NCBI RefSeq assembly: GCF_019130065.1
Contig: NZ_JAHSPG010000015.1
Location: forward strand, 1 to 64,000
Direction of reading: 5' to 3'
DNA length: 64,000 nt
Source: Pinibacter aurantiacus
GTDB taxonomy: Bacteria; Bacteroidota; Bacteroidia; Chitinophagales; Chitinophagaceae
The notes beneath the pieces were generated by a model. It was not told the origin of the DNA and ran no database searches. It saw only the letters and a program-made list of their open reading frames with translations. Below are positions 28,348-37,749 of this stretch, piece by piece (position 1 is the first letter of the stretch; every line of letters starts with the position of its first letter). Made by a program: the position numbers and the translations under genes.

Positions 28348-28425
28348 TGAACCGGATTGGATTCGAACCAATGACCTTCCCGACTTAGCATCGGGATGCT
28401 CTATTCGAGGCACTGAGTTATATAA
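28348..28425 (-). pseudogene. tRNA-like degenerate copy B
   Basis: Copy of unit A shifted by 139 bp. It differs at a few positions: the replaced anticodon arm has TCCCGAT-GCTAA-GTCGGGA (a G-T pair instead of A-T, so pairing is kept), and the D arm has AGTGCCTCG in place of AGCGCTTCG. T arm and 3' acceptor strand remain identical to tRNA-Arg. Confidence 0.7.
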
Positions 28426-28451
28426 AAAGAGTTGAGTGAACCAATTAAAAT

Positions 28452-28484
28452 AAAAAAGACAGCCATATTGTGACTGTCTTTTTT
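28452..28484 (-). terminator. Intrinsic terminator of tRNA-like copy C
   Basis: Same hairpin as in the other units, with a slightly shorter loop, directly after tRNA-like copy C. Confidence 0.8.
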
Positions 28485-28485
28485 G

Positions 28486-28563
28486 TGAACCGGATTGGAT
28501 TCGAACCAATGACCTTCCCGATTTAGCATCGGGATGCTCTATTCGAAGCGCTGAGTTATATAA
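28486..28563 (-). pseudogene. tRNA-like degenerate copy C
   Basis: Third copy, 138 bp from B and 139 bp from the intact tRNA gene. Its anticodon-arm palindrome and D arm are identical to copy A, and its 5' flank (TATATAAC) is like copy B. T arm and 3' acceptor strand are intact and match tRNA-Arg. Confidence 0.7.
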
Positions 28564-28590
28564 ATAGATTTGTGGGGGAATAAGCCAATA

Positions 28591-28623
28591 AAAAAAGACA
28601 GCCAATTGTTGACTGTCTTTTTT
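28591..28623 (-). terminator. Intrinsic terminator of tRNA-Arg
   Basis: AAAAAAGACAG pairs with CTGTCTTTTTT, starting one base past the discriminator base of tRNA-Arg, so the tRNA gene ends in its own Rho-independent terminator. Confidence 0.85.
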
Positions 28624-28624
28624 G

Positions 28625-28698
<74 letters not shown>

Positions 28699-28782
28699 TT
28701 TTTGAAATTTTTTCCCTAACATTTTGTTCGAGAAGGCTGCAAAAGTAAAAAATGTTTAGTTTGCACCCAAACAATTTTTCTA

Positions 28783-29454
28783 ATGGATGTAAAAATAGAC
28801 GAAAGTTGGAAAGAAGCGCTTAAGCAGGAATTCCCTAAAACCTACTTCCAGCAAATAGTTACGCACCTGAAAACCGAAAGAATGACCGGAGAAACTATTT
28901 ATCCACCGGGGTCATTAATTTTCAATGCCTACAATCTTACACCGTTTGAAAACGTAAAAGTGGTGATTATTGGCCAAGATCCATACCATAATCCCGGCCA
29001 GGCGCATGGACTGAGTTTTTCTGTGCCAGATGGCGTTACACCGCCGCCTTCCCTCATTAATATTTTTAAAGAACTACATACCGATATTGGCATGGCTATA
29101 CCCAAATCGGGTAATCTTACCAAATGGGCTGAGCAGGGCGTATTACTGCTCAATGCATCTCTTACGGTAAGAAAAAACGAACCGATGAGCCACGCAAAGA
29201 TCGGCTGGGCAGAATTTACCAATAGCACGATCAAAAGAATTTCTGAACAAAAAGAAAATGTCGTTTTCCTTTTGTGGGGAAAATTTGCGCAGGAAAAACA
29301 AGAGCTGATCGACGAAACAAAACACCTTGTATTGAAAGCCGCGCATCCGTCGCCGTTCAGTGTGGAAAAAGGATTTTTCGGCTGCCAGCATTTTTCCAAA
29401 GCAAACAATTACCTGGTTAAAAACGGCATCGATCCTATCGATTGGAAATTGTAG
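28783..29454 (+). CDS. ung: Uracil-DNA glycosylase, family 1
   Basis: A 223-residue base-excision repair enzyme that removes uracil from DNA. The family-1 motifs are clear: GQDPYHNPGQAHGLSFS with catalytic Asp66, the uracil-binding LLLNASLTVR, and HPSPFSVEKGFFGC with catalytic His188. Length is normal for Ung. It is transcribed away from the tRNA array. A repeat element of the AGTAAAA family begins right after its TAG stop. Confidence 0.95.
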   Translation: MDVKIDESWKEALKQEFPKTYFQQIVTHLKTERMTGETIYPPGSLIFNAYNLTPFENVKVVIIGQDPYHNPGQAHGLSFSVPDGVTPPPSLINIFKELHTDIGMAIPKSGNLTKWAEQGVLLLNASLTVRKNEPMSHAKIGWAEFTNSTIKRISEQKENVVFLLWGKFAQEKQELIDETKHLVLKAAHPSPFSVEKGFFGCQHFSKANNYLVKNGIDPIDWKL

Positions 29455-29538
29455 AAAGGAAAAATTCAAAAGTAAAAAGTAAAAAAATTAGATTCGCTCA
29501 GTGAACCGCTTTTTGAATTTTGCCTTTTTACTTTTGCC
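29455..29538. repeat. Inverted-repeat-like element (AGTAAAA words) after the ung stop
   Basis: The left arm 29457-29487 is A-rich with AAAAGTAAAAAGTAAAAA, and the right arm 29509-29537 is T-rich with TTTTTACTTTTG and TTTTTGAATTTTG. The word order is not mirrored exactly, so pairing is partial. It begins on the base after the TAG stop. Confidence 0.6.
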
Positions 29539-29588
29539 TAACCATTAGTTCAGTAAACCGGATTGACCAATACAACTTTTCGCAGCAC

Positions 29589-30335
29589 ATGAGAATCATA
29601 AGGGAGATACTTGGAAGAATATTCGCACTTTGGGGCCTGTTGATCTTTTTTATTACTATGCTGGTCGCATTGCCCATCATTTGGGCGACGGGTTCTTATG
29701 GCGAACCCAAAAGCACCGTCAGCTTTGTGAAAATCGCAAAAAGGTGGATGCATATTTACCTGTTTCTGATTGGTTGTCCTGTGACTGCTAAAGGGCAGGA
29801 GAACTTTAAAGAAGGTGAAACTTATATCGTGTTGTGCAACCACAACTCGCTGATGGATGTGCCGCTCTCGTTTCCTGAAATTCCTGGTGGAAACAAAACC
29901 ATTGCAAAGGCTGAGTTTGCAAAGATCCCCCTGTTTGGCATGATCTATAAAAGAGGCAGTGTATTGGTTGATAGGAAAAGCGATGAGAGCCGCAGGAAAA
30001 GCATTGATGCTATGAAAAAAGTACTGCTCTCTGATATGCACATGTGCATCTATCCCGAAGGCACGCGCAATCAAACGAATAAACCGCTGAAAGAATTCTA
30101 CGATGGCGCTTTCAAACTGGCAACAGATACCAAAAAACCCATCATTCCGGGAATTATTTTCAATACAAAAGCAACATTGCCTGCCGACAAGTTCTTCTTT
30201 TTGTGGCCTCACAAATTGTCCATTCATTTTCTACCTCCTATTTATATAGACGACAATATTTCCAGCAAGGAGCTGAAAGAAAAGGTGTTCCGTGTAATGG
30301 AAGAGTACTATGTGGAAAATAGTAACGCTAAATAA
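29589..30335 (+). CDS. 1-acyl-sn-glycerol-3-phosphate acyltransferase (PlsC family)
   Basis: About 248 residues from the preferred start MRIIREILGR at 29589; an in-frame ATG at 29520 would add a stretch translated from the intergenic repeat. One hydrophobic N-terminal helix (about 10-35) anchors it to the inner membrane. The acyltransferase HX4D motif NHNSLMD has His85 and Asp90; the glycerol-phosphate-binding YPEGTRNQT follows near residue 160. It makes phosphatidic acid from lysophosphatidic acid in phospholipid synthesis; a related acyl acceptor cannot be excluded. Confidence 0.88.
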   Translation: MRIIREILGRIFALWGLLIFFITMLVALPIIWATGSYGEPKSTVSFVKIAKRWMHIYLFLIGCPVTAKGQENFKEGETYIVLCNHNSLMDVPLSFPEIPGGNKTIAKAEFAKIPLFGMIYKRGSVLVDRKSDESRRKSIDAMKKVLLSDMHMCIYPEGTRNQTNKPLKEFYDGAFKLATDTKKPIIPGIIFNTKATLPADKFFFLWPHKLSIHFLPPIYIDDNISSKELKEKVFRVMEEYYVENSNAK

Positions 30336-30624
30336 TCCACAAAAAGCTCAGCGTCTCGAATACACCAACCCGATCTTAATCGGAATGGTCGTTGACTATT
30401 GCTCCAAAAAAATTAGCAGCATCAAAGCAGCCAGCTGAGAAGCTTCGACATTTTTGGCTTGTGAGCAAGCTTTACCATAAAACTATTCTTTCTATCTTTA
30501 CAGTCCGGATTTTCTACCTACTCTCTCGTATATCTTGAACACCCAGCCTGATATAGTTCTGAAAACATTTGTCCGACTTTAATAAGTCTCTTTTGATATT
30601 ATTATAAATGTTAAAAGAAGTTTT

Positions 30625-31692
30625 ATGAAGCATGTATTCTTACTACTATCTTTCATATGGCTCAGTAAGTCTCTATGGTCGCAGAGCTTTACTTTTCCTT
30701 CGGTTACTACGCCTGCCGGGTGCGTGCCGCCAGACAACTATACTTTATATATTGCTATATCCGTTTCAAAGGTTATCATTACTCAAATATATAGTGACGA
30801 TGGCGTCACCGGATCATTTGCATACAATGTTTATATAAACGTTACCGACCGTTTTGATGGCTCTGTAGCAAGCATTGGAAATTTTTATACATATACAGTA
30901 ACGCTTTACTCAACAAATCCTGCTGCCACAAGCACTTTAACGAACAACAGCAGCACGGTTCCTTTGACTAGCAAGACCAGACAAGATGTTCCCATAGGCA
31001 CCAATCCTACTTTTAATGGCTCGGCAAGCAGCTTAGGGCTCGTGCTCAACGGTGTCTATTCATCTCCGGACACCTTAGTAAAACTGGGTTATACCAAAGC
31101 ATCCCTGGATATAGATGCTCCCTGCATTGGCCCTCATACTTTGAATGCTGACGGCATTATATTGCCGGTAACACTTTCGGAATTAAAGGCAACAAACAAT
31201 GGCGACCGGGTCATACTGGAGTGGGCCACATTCACTGAAATCAATAATGCAGGCTTTTATGTAGAGCGCAGTTTCGATGGCCGGCACTGGCAGTCTATAG
31301 CATGGGTAGCCAGTACTGTTAATAATGCTACAACGAAAACAAACTACCACTATATAGATAGCATCCCGCTTTCAGGAATCAATTTCTATCGCTTAACTCA
31401 AAAAGACATTGACGGAAAGACTGTAGTAAGTAATAATGTTTCCGTGATTGTGAGGAATCACTTATCACAAAACATAACGGTAACGCCAAATCCCGCTTAC
31501 AGTACAATAACGTTGACAGCCAGCAACCAAACCCCTTTTGATTACTTACTATATAATACAGCGGGACAATTGATCATTAAAGGAAACTCACGCGGAAATA
31601 AAAAAGTTATTTTGACTGTGAGCAATTTACCAGAAGGATTATATCTATTAAAAACGGATAGCGGGGTTCACAAATTGACGATAAAGCATTGA
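30625..31692 (+). CDS. Secreted protein with type IX secretion (T9SS type A) sorting domain
   Basis: A 355-residue protein with a signal peptide ending at LWSQS. Residues of about 20-180 show no recognised domain and are rich in S, T and N. Residues 185-275 (LSELKATNNGDRVILEWAT, INNAGFYVERSFDG) form a fibronectin-III-like beta domain common just before T9SS tails. The last 75 residues (VTPNPAYSTITL to KLTIKH) are the T9SS type A C-terminal sorting domain, so it is exported by the Por machinery to the surface or medium. Its function is unknown. Confidence 0.8.
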   Translation: MKHVFLLLSFIWLSKSLWSQSFTFPSVTTPAGCVPPDNYTLYIAISVSKVIITQIYSDDGVTGSFAYNVYINVTDRFDGSVASIGNFYTYTVTLYSTNPAATSTLTNNSSTVPLTSKTRQDVPIGTNPTFNGSASSLGLVLNGVYSSPDTLVKLGYTKASLDIDAPCIGPHTLNADGIILPVTLSELKATNNGDRVILEWATFTEINNAGFYVERSFDGRHWQSIAWVASTVNNATTKTNYHYIDSIPLSGINFYRLTQKDIDGKTVVSNNVSVIVRNHLSQNITVTPNPAYSTITLTASNQTPFDYLLYNTAGQLIIKGNSRGNKKVILTVSNLPEGLYLLKTDSGVHKLTIKH

Positions 31693-31740
31693 TGAATTAT
31701 CTCAGCTTTTCGTTGTCGTTCAATTTTACCAGATAGTGTA

Positions 31741-33186
31741 TTAATTTCCGATTAACAAAAACTGCTTAATGCCAGGGATAATTGTCGCGGGCATAACGCC
31801 AAAACCCAAAAGCAGCAATACCAGTACAACTAAAGCAGTATAGGAAGCCGCGTAAAAAAAGGGATGCAGTTTTTTTTCTTTTTCGATGGCAACAGATACA
31901 TCCGAAAACAGTGTACTAATGATTCGCAAATAATAGTATAAGCCAATTACACTCGTTACGACCAATACAATAACAGGCAGCCATGCTTGTTGTTGAACAC
32001 CGGCCATTAATACATAAAATTTTCCTATAAACCCGGCAGTTAACGGTATGCCGGCTAAGGAAAGTAAGGCCACTGCAAGTACAATGGCAACAAAAGGTTT
32101 CTCCCAAAAAAGACCACGGTATAGACTCAATCTTTCAGCATCCTTATCTTTTGCTGACAACAATATGATAACGCCAAAGGCAATTAATATAGTAATAGCA
32201 TACGCAATTAAATAAAAGGCAGCGGCCTCCACGCCTGCACTGTTTCCTGGTAAAAATGCTACTAATAAATAACCAAAATGTGCAATTGAAGAATAAGCGA
32301 GCAACCGTTTTATGTTCTGTTGCCGCAGTGCGAGTAAGTTTCCGCTTATCATAGAAAAAATAGCAATGACAGAAATAATCGTCATGATCGAATGGTTGTT
32401 TTGCAAATGAAGCTCCTGCGCAAAACGAAGCAGCACGGCGAACACGCCTATTTTAGAAACAGTAGCAATAAAGCTGGCCACAGGTGGCGGAGCACCCTGG
32501 TAAACATCTGCGGCCCATAAATGAAACGGCACCAATGCCAGCTTAAAACCAACGGCTATCATCATTAAACTAAATCCCACAAGGAATAACGGTGACGATT
32601 GTTCGGCAGTGTGTAGCTTCTGAGCTATTGCAGAAAAATCCATGCTGCCGGCATCCATATAAATCAGCGCCATTCCAAACAGAAGAAAAGCTGATGTAAG
32701 TGCCGCCAACAGAAGGTATTTGACGCCTGCTTCAACGGCATTGTTTCTTGTACGCAAGTAAGCGATTAAAGCATACAAACTTACACTCAGCAATTCCAGG
32801 CCGATAAAGAAGGAAATAAAATGCCTGCTGATCGTTAGTATTGCAGCACCGAGTGTGCTTAAAAAAATAAGGATATAATATTCACGCGGATTTTCTTCCC
32901 GCTCTTCAAAATAAATATAGGAGAATAAACCCACTACCAATACACAGAATATAATCAGTCCTGTAAACAAAGCGCCATAACCATCAACTATCAGCAGCGG
33001 CATAATTGTTTGAGGCAAAAAGTCTCTGACATACCACATTGTAAAAATAACCAGGCACATCATGAGAAAGCCTGTAACCTGTATTACGGTATGCCCCTGA
33101 CGAAATGCAATCAGCAATATAATAACGATGGATGCAGTTGCCAGCACCATAAAGGGAAGAAGCGCCATTAGCTGTTCATGAGTCAT
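31741..33186 (-). CDS. nuoN: NADH-quinone oxidoreductase subunit N
   Basis: A 481-residue, about 14-helix antiporter-like membrane subunit of complex I. The sequence shows the conserved lysine helices and the family signature ALVPFHLWAADVYQGAPPPV. It forms one of the proton-translocating channels with NuoL and NuoM. It is the last gene of the cluster in the usual order; no clear terminator was seen between it and 31692. A repeat element at 33220-33367 separates it from nuoM. Confidence 0.95.
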   Translation of the reverse strand: MTHEQLMALLPFMVLATASIVIILLIAFRQGHTVIQVTGFLMMCLVIFTMWYVRDFLPQTIMPLLIVDGYGALFTGLIIFCVLVVGLFSYIYFEEREENPREYYILIFLSTLGAAILTISRHFISFFIGLELLSVSLYALIAYLRTRNNAVEAGVKYLLLAALTSAFLLFGMALIYMDAGSMDFSAIAQKLHTAEQSSPLFLVGFSLMMIAVGFKLALVPFHLWAADVYQGAPPPVASFIATVSKIGVFAVLLRFAQELHLQNNHSIMTIISVIAIFSMISGNLLALRQQNIKRLLAYSSIAHFGYLLVAFLPGNSAGVEAAAFYLIAYAITILIAFGVIILLSAKDKDAERLSLYRGLFWEKPFVAIVLAVALLSLAGIPLTAGFIGKFYVLMAGVQQQAWLPVIVLVVTSVIGLYYYLRIISTLFSDVSVAIEKEKKLHPFFYAASYTALVVLVLLLLGFGVMPATIIPGIKQFLLIGN

Positions 33187-33219
33187 AAGTTACTTTATAT
33201 ATTGAACAAGTTCTGCGTT

Positions 33220-33367
33220 AAGTCAAAAGGGAAAAATCAAAATTCAAAACGATGTAACGCCGCCTTGTCTTCTATTAACAAATATGCCTTTAAGGTTTTT
33301 TACTTTTTACTTTTTACTTTTTACTTTTTACTTTTTACTTTTTACTTTTTACTTTTTACTTTTTACT
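33220..33367. repeat. Inverted-repeat element with ten tandem TTTTTAC units, overlapping the nuoM stop
   Basis: The left arm 33220-33250 is A-rich (AAGTCAAAAGG, AAATCAAAATTCAAAAC). The right part 33297-33366 is ten perfect tandem copies of the 7-mer TTTTTAC. The TAA stop of nuoM (33356-33358) and its last residues SKK are encoded in the array. It lies inside the nuo operon between nuoM and nuoN. Confidence 0.9.
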
Positions 33368-34807
33368 TACCACCAAATCCATCACCATTTGCGGATAGAG
33401 CCCCAGCAACACGATTGCAATGCTTAACGTCGCAAGAATGATCATTTCTCTTGCTGTTATATCATGCAACTTTTCGTCGTTGGTAGCAGGGCCCAAAAAA
33501 ACTTTTTGCATCATTCGCAAAGAATATAACGCTGAAAAAACTAACCCGGTGGAAGCCAAAACGGTTAACCATACATTGGCCTGGAATGTACCCATCAGGA
33601 TTAAAAACTCTGCTATAAAATTTCCCAATACCGGCAAGCCAAGTGATGCCATGGTAAACAGCATTGCGATACCGCCCATCGCAGGCATGGATGTCCACAG
33701 CCCTCCCATCTTAGAGATATCCCTTGTGTGCAGGCGTTCCTTGATCATGCCTGCAAGAACGAACAATGCACCTGTGCTGATGCCGTGTGTTACTATTTGC
33801 ATTACAACGCCTTGCATAGCTATTTCGCGGAACGCAAATATACCGGTGAGCACAAAACCCATGTGGCTTACAGATGTGTATGCGATGAGCCGCTTAATAT
33901 CTGTTTGCGCGAAAGCCATCATGGCTCCATAAATAATGCCGATCACTCCTAACAACATTGCCCACCAGGCAATATCAACAGCAGCTTCATGAAAAAGTGG
34001 AAGTACAAAACGTATGATACCATAAGCGCCGGTTTTAAGCAACAGCCCGGCTAGTATAAGACTGCCAGCAGTGGGCGCTTCGCTATGTGCGTCCGGCAAC
34101 CAACTGTGAAATGGAACCATCGGCAGTTTGATAACAAAAGCGATCATAAATCCCATCATGATCCACTTTGCAGCAGAGGGTTCAAGTTGCGTGTTCAAGA
34201 GACTGAAATAATCATATGAATAGCTACCACTTTGAGCGCCATGTATATAATATAATGACAGTATGGAAAGCAACATCAGTAAACCACCTGCTTGTGTAAA
34301 AATGAAAAATTTATAAGCGGCATATCTCCTGTTCTTATCGCCCCAGATAAGTATAAGCAGGTACATGGGCACCAGCATTACTTCCCAGAAAAAGTAAAAG
34401 AGAAAAAGATCCAGCGCAACAAACACACCGCTTATGCCAGCCAGCGTCCACAACAGGTTGAAATAATAAAATCCTGCACGATTCTTTATTTCTTTCCATG
34501 AACACAATACAGCAAGCGTTCCTAAGAAAAAAGTAAGCAACAGTAAGATCAGGCTTAATCCATCTATTGCAACATGGAAGCTAATACCGAAAGATGGTAT
34601 CCATGCAGTTTGATACTGGATCATCCATGTATCTGTACCTGCCTGTACTCCTCTGCCGTACTGCAACCATATGTTCACGAGGATAGCAAGATCTACCAGC
34701 ACTGCGCATAATGCAATCCATTTTGCGGCCAATGGATTCCATCTTGCACTGAGCCAACATAGCATGCCGCCACTCAATAAAACAACTATGATCCACACTA
34801 GTATCAT
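33356..34807 (-). CDS. nuoM: NADH-quinone oxidoreductase subunit M
   Basis: About 483 residues from the start MILVWIIVVLL at 34807, which overlaps the nuoL stop by the sequence ATGA; an ATG at 34912 lies within nuoL and is unlikely. Typical antiporter-like subunit with about 14 helices, the channel glutamate region FYFFWEVMLVPMYLL and the conserved PMVPFHSWLPDAHSEAPTAGS. The last residues SKK and the stop come from the TTTTTAC repeat array. Confidence 0.95.
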   Translation of the reverse strand: MILVWIIVVLLSGGMLCWLSARWNPLAAKWIALCAVLVDLAILVNIWLQYGRGVQAGTDTWMIQYQTAWIPSFGISFHVAIDGLSLILLLLTFFLGTLAVLCSWKEIKNRAGFYYFNLLWTLAGISGVFVALDLFLFYFFWEVMLVPMYLLILIWGDKNRRYAAYKFFIFTQAGGLLMLLSILSLYYIHGAQSGSYSYDYFSLLNTQLEPSAAKWIMMGFMIAFVIKLPMVPFHSWLPDAHSEAPTAGSLILAGLLLKTGAYGIIRFVLPLFHEAAVDIAWWAMLLGVIGIIYGAMMAFAQTDIKRLIAYTSVSHMGFVLTGIFAFREIAMQGVVMQIVTHGISTGALFVLAGMIKERLHTRDISKMGGLWTSMPAMGGIAMLFTMASLGLPVLGNFIAEFLILMGTFQANVWLTVLASTGLVFSALYSLRMMQKVFLGPATNDEKLHDITAREMIILATLSIAIVLLGLYPQMVMDLVVSKK

Positions 34808-36693
34808 AAAATAAATTGTAAGGCTAGAATAAAAATGATACCTATCAATACACTTATTACATACGTTCGCACAGAACCATCCTGGCTTACAGAGAATATT
34901 CCATTCAGCCATTGGAACATGGATACAATGCCTGTATATATTTTATCAATTACATCCTGTTTGTTCAAATTGGTTACAAACACGAACGGACGCACAAACA
35001 ATGTGTGATACAATTGATCGAACCGCCATCCACTGAAGAAGAAATTTCGCAGCCCAACCAATGCCGGCACCTGCTTCCATTTTGCTACTATGGAAGTATT
35101 CTTTTTATACAAGAGGTACCCCGTATATACTCCTGATAAGGTTGCCACCACCGCAATCAATTGAAAAATAGCTTCTGAAGGAATGGGTTCCTTTTCTGTT
35201 ACAGGCGGGAGTACTTTTTGCACTACATCTGAAAACAACGTAACATGCAACAGGTTATGCGGCCATTCAATAAAACCGGCTACAACACTCAACAGTGCCA
35301 AAATAATCAAGGGCCATGTCATCAATCTGCCGGGAGCTTCACTTACATGAGTTTTCGCCTCGCCCCAAAAAACCACCAGCATTAAACGTGTTGTATAAAA
35401 AGCGGTAATAAATGCACCGGCAAGAGCAATTAACCAAAGCAAAGGACTGCCTCCTTCCGCACTCCATGCATACCATAAAACCTGGTCCTTGCTAAAGAAG
35501 CCTGCAGTTACCAGCGGCAATGCAGCCAATGCTGCGGCACCTGCAAGAAATGTATAAAACACAACAGGCAGTTTATTTTTCAAGCCACCCATTTTAAAAA
35601 TACCATGTTCGTGATGTAATGATTCTATCACAGCTCCTGCTGCAAGAAATAGTAAGGCTTTAAAAAATGCGTGTGTAAAAAAATGAAATATGCCGGCACT
35701 CCATGCACCCACACCGAGCGCTAAAAACATATAACCCAACTGACTTATCGTTGAGTAAGCAAGAATGCGTTTTATATCTGTCTGCACCATGGCGCTGCAT
35801 CCTGCTACCAGCAATGTTACAGCGCCCACAATTGCCGTTATATTCATTACAAATGGTGATAACTGAAACACTCCATGCATTCTTGCTACCAGGTAAACAC
35901 CAGCTGTCACCATTGTTGCGGCATGTATTAGCGCACTTACGGGAGAGGGGCCGGCCATTGCATCCGGCAGCCAGGTTTGTAAAGGTACCTGGGCCGACTT
36001 ACCCATTCCGCCCGCCAGCAACAACAATGCGATGGAAGTTATAAGAGATGAATTTTTGACGAAATGTTCCGGTGCTGCATTTTGAATGGAGGGAATATCA
36101 AGTGTCCCTAATTCACGGAACAGAAGAAAAAGACCTATTGCCATGGCAGTGTCGCCAATCCGCGTGATGTAAAATGCTTTGTTGGCCGCCTGAACATTGG
36201 CGGTGGTTTCATACCAAAAGCCGATGAGCAAATAACTGCAAAGGCCCACTCCTTCCCAACCGAGGTACATCAATACCAGATTGTCTGCCATTACAAGTAT
36301 CAGCATGGCGCAAACAAAAAGATTCATAGATGCGAAGAACCGCGCATAGTCACGATCGTGTTTCATAAAACCTGCGCTGTAAATATGTATGAGCGCGCCG
36401 ACAAACGTTATTACAAAAAGAAAAACAAGTGATAATGCATCTACGCGCAAGCTAAAGGAACAATTAAAATTAGCTACGCTCATCCAGCGCCATAAGGTTA
36501 CTGTATACGCGCCATTTTCCGGTGGGATTTGCAAAAAATTAATTCCCAGCCAGATCGTTGCGATCGCTGCAATGCAAACAACGCCGGCGCCTACAACAGC
36601 AATCACTTGTTTTGACAAATGTCTTCCTGCAAGGGATAATATCAAAAATCCCACTAGTGGTAAAGCCGGGATAAGAAATAAAACTTCTTGCAT
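34804..36693 (-). CDS. nuoL: NADH-quinone oxidoreductase subunit L
   Basis: About 629 residues from MQEVLFLIPALPL at 36693; the ATG at 36753 would be encoded by repeat palindromes and is unlikely. It has about 16 membrane helices, the family motifs LGWEGVGLCSYLLIGFWY and VPLQTWLPDAMAGPSPVSAL, and the long C-terminal part that holds the lateral helix. It is the distal proton channel of complex I. Its TGA stop overlaps the nuoM start. Confidence 0.95.
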   Translation of the reverse strand: MQEVLFLIPALPLVGFLILSLAGRHLSKQVIAVVGAGVVCIAAIATIWLGINFLQIPPENGAYTVTLWRWMSVANFNCSFSLRVDALSLVFLFVITFVGALIHIYSAGFMKHDRDYARFFASMNLFVCAMLILVMADNLVLMYLGWEGVGLCSYLLIGFWYETTANVQAANKAFYITRIGDTAMAIGLFLLFRELGTLDIPSIQNAAPEHFVKNSSLITSIALLLLAGGMGKSAQVPLQTWLPDAMAGPSPVSALIHAATMVTAGVYLVARMHGVFQLSPFVMNITAIVGAVTLLVAGCSAMVQTDIKRILAYSTISQLGYMFLALGVGAWSAGIFHFFTHAFFKALLFLAAGAVIESLHHEHGIFKMGGLKNKLPVVFYTFLAGAAALAALPLVTAGFFSKDQVLWYAWSAEGGSPLLWLIALAGAFITAFYTTRLMLVVFWGEAKTHVSEAPGRLMTWPLIILALLSVVAGFIEWPHNLLHVTLFSDVVQKVLPPVTEKEPIPSEAIFQLIAVVATLSGVYTGYLLYKKNTSIVAKWKQVPALVGLRNFFFSGWRFDQLYHTLFVRPFVFVTNLNKQDVIDKIYTGIVSMFQWLNGIFSVSQDGSVRTYVISVLIGIIFILALQFIL

Positions 36694-36713
36694 GGCAATC
36701 GTTTTTGTATACC

Positions 36714-36772
36714 GTAGAGACAAGGCATGCCTTGTCTTGTTGCTGCCAGACAAGGCATTGCCTTGTCTCTAC
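36714..36772. repeat. Two GAGACAAGGCA palindromes between nuoL and nuoK
   Basis: AGACAAGGCATGCCTTGTCT at 36718-36737 is a perfect 20-bp palindrome and a second near-identical one spans 36748-36768. The TAG stop of nuoK (36769-36771) falls in the outer CTAC of the second palindrome, read GTAG on the gene strand. Confidence 0.9.
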
Positions 36773-37080
36773 ACTTCTATATCATCTTTAAGATTATTCA
36801 ATTTACTAACATCAAGTGTTTTATGCTGGTGATATACCTGCATCACCAATGCCAGCCCAACTGACACTTCGGAAGCTGCCATTGCTAAAATAAACAAGAA
36901 CATCACCTGACCATCCGGTTGTCCCCATCGTGCACCGGCAGCCACAAATGCCACTCCTGCGGCATTCAGCATTATCTCGATGGAGATCAATATGAAAATT
37001 ATGTTTCGCCGCGTAAGCACACCTAACAATCCTAGTACAAAAAGTATGGCGGCTACAACAAGTACTGAATATGATTGCAT
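36769..37080 (-). CDS. nuoK: NADH-quinone oxidoreductase subunit K
   Basis: A 103-residue subunit with three membrane helices and the conserved glutamates in IFILISIEIMLNAAGVAFV and AASEVSVGLALVMQVYHQ. It belongs to the proton-translocating E-channel of complex I. The stop codon TAG overlaps the repeat palindrome downstream. Confidence 0.95.
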   Translation of the reverse strand: MQSYSVLVVAAILFVLGLLGVLTRRNIIFILISIEIMLNAAGVAFVAAGARWGQPDGQVMFLFILAMAASEVSVGLALVMQVYHQHKTLDVSKLNNLKDDIEV

Positions 37081-37093
37081 CGTTTATGTTTTA

Positions 37094-37216
37094 GTAGAGA
37101 CAAGGCAATGCCTTGTCTTTGACATTCTATCACGCTGTTTATGCAGACAAGGCAATGCCTTGCCTTTGACATTCTATCACGCTGTTTATGCAGACAAGGC
37201 AATGCCTTGTCTCTAC
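37094..37216. repeat. Three tandem GAGACAAGGCA palindromes, period 47 bp
   Basis: AGACAAGGCAATGCCTTGTCT-type palindromes start at 37098, 37145 and 37192, exactly 47 bp apart, with the same spacer (TTTGACATTCTATCACG...) between them, so the unit has been tandemly duplicated. The outer copies end in GTAG/CTAC. The TAG stop of nuoJ (37213-37215) is inside the last unit. Confidence 0.9.
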
Positions 37217-37746
37217 ACAGCCTCTTCTTCCTGCTTCAAAAACCTGTGCAGATATTTTTTCTTATGCCTGCCTATATGTGCAGCGCCTACAATGCCAGCC
37301 ATTAAAAGAAAGCCTGTCAGCTCGACTGCTATTACATACTCACCGTAAAGTGAGAGTGGTATTTTTTTCAGGTCAACAGTTTGTTGTGGCATTGGCGCAG
37401 ATCCTCCCATGGTTAACAGTACCAGTAATTCTCCCAATAAAATGGCTGTTAATATGGAAGGGCCTATCCACGTTTTGGGTTGCATCCATTGCCTTTCCTG
37501 AATAGCGGATTCTCTTCCTAAATTGAGCATCATCACTACAAAAATGAAGAGCACGATAATTGCTCCAGCATACAATATTATTTCCAACGTGGCTACAAAT
37601 GGAGCACCCAGTGACAAGAAGATCATTGCTACGCCTAAAAAAGAAACTACCAGGTACAACAATGCATGCACCGGTTGATGGCGCGTTATTACCATAACGG
37701 TCGCTGCAATTGCTACAATCGATGATATGTAAAACAGATAGTTCAT
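37213..37746 (-). CDS. nuoJ: NADH-quinone oxidoreductase subunit J
   Basis: A 177-residue subunit with five membrane helices, including the conserved central helix ILYAGAIIVLFIFVVMMLNL that contains the pi-bulge and couples quinone reduction to pumping. The C-terminal cytoplasmic end is charged (RFLKQEEEAV). Only 3 bp separate it from nuoI; the TAG stop lies in the downstream repeat. Confidence 0.93.
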   Translation of the reverse strand: MNYLFYISSIVAIAATVMVITRHQPVHALLYLVVSFLGVAMIFLSLGAPFVATLEIILYAGAIIVLFIFVVMMLNLGRESAIQERQWMQPKTWIGPSILTAILLGELLVLLTMGGSAPMPQQTVDLKKIPLSLYGEYVIAVELTGFLLMAGIVGAAHIGRHKKKYLHRFLKQEEEAV

Positions 37747-37749
37747 TCC

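Noticed and set aside
28209-28563. Suppressor tRNA with a CUA anticodon in the degenerate copies
   Set aside because: A 7-nt loop TGCTAAA could be drawn with CTA in the middle, but U33 is then G, the acceptor stem cannot form, and the D-loop GG is absent. A functional amber suppressor is not supported.
28137-28605. Open frames translating to a repeated LVRIQSGSQK-type peptide on the minus strand
   Set aside because: They are read through the tRNA-like array and its terminators; the protein repeat is a by-product of the DNA repeat and there is no start or codon evidence.
33297-33366. CRISPR-like array
   Set aside because: Units are 7 bp without spacers; this is a tandem microsatellite within a repeat element.
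33420-33932. Plus-strand open frame of 170 codons opposite nuoM
   Set aside because: Fully inside nuoM; a shadow of transmembrane coding sequence.
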